Source: Stomorhina lunata
Taxonomy: Eukaryota; Arthropoda; Insecta; Diptera; Rhiniidae
Assembly (NCBI GenBank): GCA_933228675.1
Contig: OW121743.1
Span: 124,001 to 188,000 of the forward strand
Length of the DNA stretch: 64,000 nucleotides
Direction of reading: 5' to 3'
The translations under genes and the position numbers were made by a program. The notes beneath the pieces are model-generated. The model saw only the letters and a program-made list of their open reading frames with translations. It was not told the origin of the DNA and made no database searches. Shown here piece after piece: positions 11,801 to 64,000 of this stretch (position 1 is the first letter of the stretch; each line of letters starts with the position of its first letter).

Positions 11801-14800
11801 GTTTTTTTTATATTTTAAAAGTGACTTTTTACAATTTTCAAAATAAAAACAAAAATAAATGCGAAAAAACAAATGAAATTATTTTGAATAATTATCATAC
11901 ACACTTAAAGCTCTTTATTTTATTTTTTTTTAATTTTTTTAATCAGTGAAATTCATAGCTATTTTATTAAAATTTATTAATTTTTGTTGTCGAATTATTT
12001 TTTTCTTATTATTCCATATAGAAGAAGAAGCAAAAATAATAACGCGACTTTTGTTATTTTATTATTTATTATTGGTTTTACGTTTTTATAGTTTAGTTTT
12101 AATAGTTTATACTTTGTTTTCTTTTTTATCATTATTATTATTAATAATAATTTATATTGAAGTATTATTTATTAAATTTCCTAAATGGCAATGTTTTTGC
12201 ATATTGTTCCTTTTTGTAGTTCTTTATTATTAAGTTTTATTTTCAAGGAACAATTTCCTTTTTTATAAAATTCATTATTATTTGTATTTTATATATTTAC
12301 TCTAGATTATTATGTATAAATTATTTATTTTTTTTGGTTGTTGGTTTTTGTTTTTTGTTTTTTTTTTCATCTCGCCCGCCCCTCGCTGTTAAGAGTGCAC
12401 TCAAGTTAGTTCTTAATGTAAAAACTTAATTTTCTGTTGCATAGCAAACATTTCTTTTAGTTTTTGTTGGTATTTTTTTATGTTTTCCTTAAATATTTTT
12501 TAATTTAAACGAAATCAGCCCAAATTAAAGTAAAACAGATTGAAGCAGTTTTTTTTTTGTTTTTTGTTTTTTTTTAACATTTTTTTTGTTATAAGCTTTG
12601 AATATTTTGTTGAAATGTTTCGAAGCATCTTGTACTTGAATACGCACATTTTTTGTAAATTAATTTGTTGATCTGATTTTATTCCGTTTTTCGTCTAATT
12701 TTTAGCGCAATAGAAGATTACAAGGTCGATAGTTTAATTTTTTGGAGGAATTTAAAGTGCATGAATCTATTAAATCGAATCATAAAATTTTGAAGTTTGA
12801 ATTCAAGTAAAAGTTTAATTAAAAAAATATCCTCCAATTTTTAATAAAAATAAAAAATTTATAAGTAATAAATTAGCCAAAAGCTTTTACGAATTTCAAT
12901 ACGAAATAAAGAATTAACATTTGAATTGAAATTAATAATATAAATAAATATCGGAAATAAAAAGGGAAAAATTATTAAATAAAATCTTACTGAAAATGCT
13001 AAAGCTCTGTAATTGATTTGAAATGGTTGAAAAAATCTGAACTAAATCACAATTCTTTGTTTGTTTGTTTTTTTTTTTTTAAGATAAGAAGCCAATTTTG
13101 AAAAAAGAACCGTCACGAATAATTTTTTTTATTTTTTACATAAGTTAAATACGGGTGCTTTTTAAATCAATAAATTAAGTTAATTTTAATAAATCTTCGA
13201 TTGATACTTATTAATTTATTATAGTATTATTTTTATTTTTTTGTTTTAATAAAAAATGCATTTATGTATGTATACGTATATATGTTTGTATGCATGTAGT
13301 AAAGTTGTTTAATGTTTTTCCATAAGAACCAAATCGCAGTACTCCAATCTCCAAAATTAATGACTTACTATTCTTACAATTGAAAGAGGACACAGTATGT
13401 ATGATCTTTGAAAATAACCGAGAGCCTATTTTTGGCTATTAAAAATTCTTAATTGTCCAACTTCAATGGCAAACAACTTTTGGAGACAGTTCTTCTGCAT
13501 GGAACTGCTGGAACAGTAAGAGTGTGTGTGTGGGGTACATTTTAATATACATGTATTGATGTATGTATGTATGTATGTATGTTTAGATGTTCTTTCAACG
13601 CTTTTATTGCTGTATTTAGTTAAGACGCGTGCATTAAAAATATAAATGAAATACATATAAATATTTTTCTATTTAAAGAAATAAGTCATGTTAAGCAACA
13701 AAACAAAAAAAAAAAATAATAATTTTGTAATTTGCATGTTTTCATAGGTTTAAAATAGAAAAGATTATTTAACTAAAAAGTTCAAGGGACTTATGTATTT
13801 ATTGATTTCCGGAGCGTTAGTTTCCCTTGAAATGTTTAGCTTATGATTCGTTAACTTAAGCACCAACAAGTAAAACAACATGAACACTTTGGTTCCTTTT
13901 AAAGGATTAAAATGAAGCAGTTAAATTTAAGGATTTTTTTAAAGAAGGTACAATTTTATTTTCTAAATAAAGTAACTTTGAATTTGTTTATATTGTTGTT
14001 ATTATTTTTGACAAGGAGCACGTATTTACGAATTTTTATTTTATTTTCTTTTCTTTTGTTAAGCAAATAATGCATTTTTGTATTGCAGTTTTGAAAAAAT
14101 CAAATCGAAAATCTATGCTTGCAAATAAAAATATAAAACGAATTAGTTGTGTAAACGTCTAAAATTTCTTATTAATTTATGTTTGCTTAAATACATACGA
14201 GTATGTATGTATGTACATATGTATGTAATTTTGTTATATAAACATTTTAACTGATTTGTTAATTTCCTTTGTTGCTCTCTTTAGTCGTTCTTCAATTTTA
14301 AATCTTTATTGTTGGATATTTCGTTTTTTTATTTTATACATTTATTCATTGAATCACAAATTCTTTAATTCATTCATTTTAGTATAGTAATGCATTCAGA
14401 TTAAGTTTTTGTTGCATTAAGTAGTCCACTGTTTGTTCCCGGATTAGGGAATTAAGAATTTTAGGGTTAGTAGTTATAATCACTATTTCAAGTTATTCTT
14501 AGTTTTTTTTTCTTTCTTGAATGTTTTTGTCTTCTAAAGTCATTGTTTATTTTATTTCATTTCAATTCATTTCATTTAGGGTCTAAAGTTTTTTTCTTAA
14601 AAGTTTGTTTGTTTTAAATTTTCAACATCACAACACGTCAGGTTTTTCTGAAAATTATCTTTTCATGTTACATCTTATGTTTTTTACTTAAGTTTTTTTT
14701 GTTTTTGTTTGTTTCATTAGTTTTAGCTTGTTTTAGAATTTACTGCGCCCCAACTCCAAGTATTTTCTTCAGTGTATTTCAAAGTATGCTGTGAGAGTTT

Positions 14801-15298
14801 AAATTTTTGTTCTGTGTATTTTTTGTTTTTAGGTGGTCGTGTGCTTATTTTGTGTTTTTTGTTTGTTTTATTATCATTTTTATTTATATTATTATTTTTA
14901 TTATTATTATTATAATTATTATAAATTAATTATTAGTGTTTGTTTATAATTAAATATTATTATTACTATTATTATTATTAAAACTTTAGCTGTGCTTTCA
15001 TTGTTGTATTTAAAATATTTTATTATTTTTTTATTTGTTTGGCAGTCGGCTTAAATTTATGTAGTTTTTTTTATTTTATTATAATTCTGTGTTTTTATTT
15101 TTCAAAGCATATTTTAATAATTTTTGTAGTTATTTTTTAATTTCAGTATTTAATTTATTGTAGAAAAAAATCATAAATGTTTTTGCTTTGTTTATAAAAA
15201 AGAACCCGTTTACAATACAATTATCAGAGCTTGTAAATTGTTTAAATTGTTTTCTTGTGTTTTATGTTTTTTCTCTCATTGTTTTATTTAAATACTTT

Positions 15299-15306
15299 TA
15301 TTTACA
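15299..15306 (-). promoter_or_regulatory. Candidate Pumilio response element after the para stop
   Basis: The minus strand reads TGTAAATA, the DNA form of the Pumilio consensus UGUANAUA, about 565 nt downstream of the para stop codon. Pumilio is known to repress para mRNA in Drosophila neurons. An 8-mer of A and T occurs easily by chance here. Confidence 0.3.
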
Positions 15307-15870
15307 TTATTTTATTAAATATATTGAGAAAGAAAAAAAAGTACATTTTATTATACTTTAATGTTGAAAGGAAAGTAGTAAAAAAAAAAAAAAATACAAA
15401 AAGAAAGATGGAAGGAGGGAGAGGAAATAAAATTTAAAAATAGGAGTTTATTTAATAAAATGTTTTGAAATTTGTTAAACATATTCACATACAGTTTACA
15501 TTATTTTGACTTCATTTATCATTTTCTACATTAACTATTCATTATTCATATTTATTATTGATCTTAAATTAATAAATCTGCATTCGTTTTGTTTCTGTTT
15601 CCGTTTCCGTTGTTGTTGCTGTTCTTGTTAACGGATGTTTAGTTTCTGTTTCCGCTTTCTACTTCCATGTTCTTTTTGGAAGTTTGCTGTTGTTGTTGTT
15701 GTTGATATTTTATGTTTAACTCAAAAGAATTATTTGCGCATTTTATTTGTACGGTGTTGTTGTTATTGTTCGTATTGTTCTTGTGTGTGTACATTGTGAT
15801 ATTTTATTATTAGCAGAAAATTATCGCTTTAGTTCTCGCGTGCATCTTGGAGGGGGGGGCGAGGCCTGGC

Positions 15871-63369
<47,499 letters not shown>

Positions 63370-64000
63370 CTATAACAACATATTAATTACAAAAAGCAAA
63401 AAATAATTTTTCACTATTAGTAACTCTTTTTCGTTTAGATATTGTTAAATTTCTATTATTTCTTATCAAAAACGCAACAACATTTAACTGCTTTTACTTT
63501 TTAATCTTTTTTTTTTTATCAAACTTGAAGCAATGTAAAAAAATATAGTAATTTTAGTTGTCGATTCTTTGCTTTTTAAATATGTTTATAATTCAGCCAT
63601 TCCAAACGAAAAAAAAAAAAATAATGGAATCAAAAATGATTTTTCTTCCTTCCATATTCGTTTTTAATATTGTTAATAAATGCATAATTTCTGCTCTAAT
63701 AAAAAATAAAAAAAAAATTATTTAACAATCATTTGGCAGAATAAAGAGTTCGAATGTCACAATAATTATATACGCTAAAAGATATGTTTAATAAAGGCAA
63801 AAGAATAATTGAATTTAGTTTAATTGAATTTAATAATAACAATAACAGTTTGTAATTAAGTTTGTTAGTATAGAAGTCTGTGTTCACATTTTGCATTTCA
63901 TTTTAAGTTCACTCTAGGGATTTAAAATTTTGTGAGTTTTTGGTAACAATGAAACCCAGTAGGTACATAAGAACAACGTATGGCAATTCGAGAAGGTAAT
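63370..64000 (-). other. Para intron upstream of the first visible exon
   Basis: AT-rich, no exon seen. It ends at the acceptor ttgttatag just before the exon at 63369. The domain I exons must lie beyond the window edge. Confidence 0.7.

Larger units (their letters stand above)
7900..15870 (-). other. Low-complexity non-coding stretch, probable long para 3' UTR in part
   Basis: This 8-kb stretch directly follows the para stop on the minus strand. It holds no convincing ORF and, by eye, is T-rich on the plus strand with many short homopolymers and (ATGT)n tracts. Several AATAAA hexamers exist on the minus strand, the first about 63 nt after the stop. Where the transcript ends cannot be read from sequence. 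Confidence 0.45.

Noticed and set aside
11946..12233. 95-codon hydrophobic plus-strand open frame
   Set aside because: T-rich low-complexity DNA gives Phe/Leu/Tyr/Ile strings. No start context, domain or neighbouring gene.

Overview
The window is insect nuclear DNA: very AT-rich, intron-rich, with few coding islands, abundant ATGT microsatellites and several families of non-coding transposon relics. The coding exons are close to Drosophila and Musca sequences. Together with the dispersed repeat that begins with GGTCAAGCCCGACC, this suggests a schizophoran fly, probably a calyptrate (blowfly or housefly type). The species call is inference.

Two protein genes are present and they converge tail to tail. 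On the plus strand, four exons (2766-5149) encode the C-terminal 731 residues of an unconventional MyTH4-FERM myosin, most like Drosophila Myo10A (myosin XV class). Its motor domain and upstream exons lie to the left of the window. On the minus strand, 23 exons (63369 down to 15871) encode the voltage-gated sodium channel para (Vssc1): the I-II linker, domains II, III and IV, and the C-terminus. One full reading (one exon of each mutually exclusive pair, all optional segments included) gives 1690 in-frame residues ending in a stop. The N-terminus and domain I lie beyond position 64000. Every junction was read by hand; exon phases agree throughout and all introns are GT-AG.

The channel locus carries a dense alternative-splicing programme. 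There are two mutually exclusive pairs (domain II S4-S5, 163 nt each; domain III S3-S4, 123 nt each). Three exons have a second in-frame acceptor that removes 24, 30 or 75 nt. Two small exons (63 and 69 nt) can be skipped in frame. Residues of the selectivity filter (E, K, A), the MFM inactivation gate and the S4 sensors are intact. The pyrethroid-resistance codons I could place (M918, L925, T929, L932, L1014) are in the susceptible state.

The rest is non-coding. Positions 1-2765 are probably a myosin intron holding repeat relics. Positions 5150-7900 are the myosin 3' end and spacer. Positions 7900-15870 are a long low-complexity stretch, T-rich on the plus strand, probably at least partly the para 3' UTR. 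Para introns hold foldback elements (30861-31322, 48667-48938, 57612-58526, 61938-62472), a non-autonomous hAT-type element with a perfect 8-bp target duplication (60684-61506), and copies of the dispersed repeat, two of them inside the introns that separate the mutually exclusive exons. I saw no rRNA, tRNA, CRISPR or prokaryotic features.
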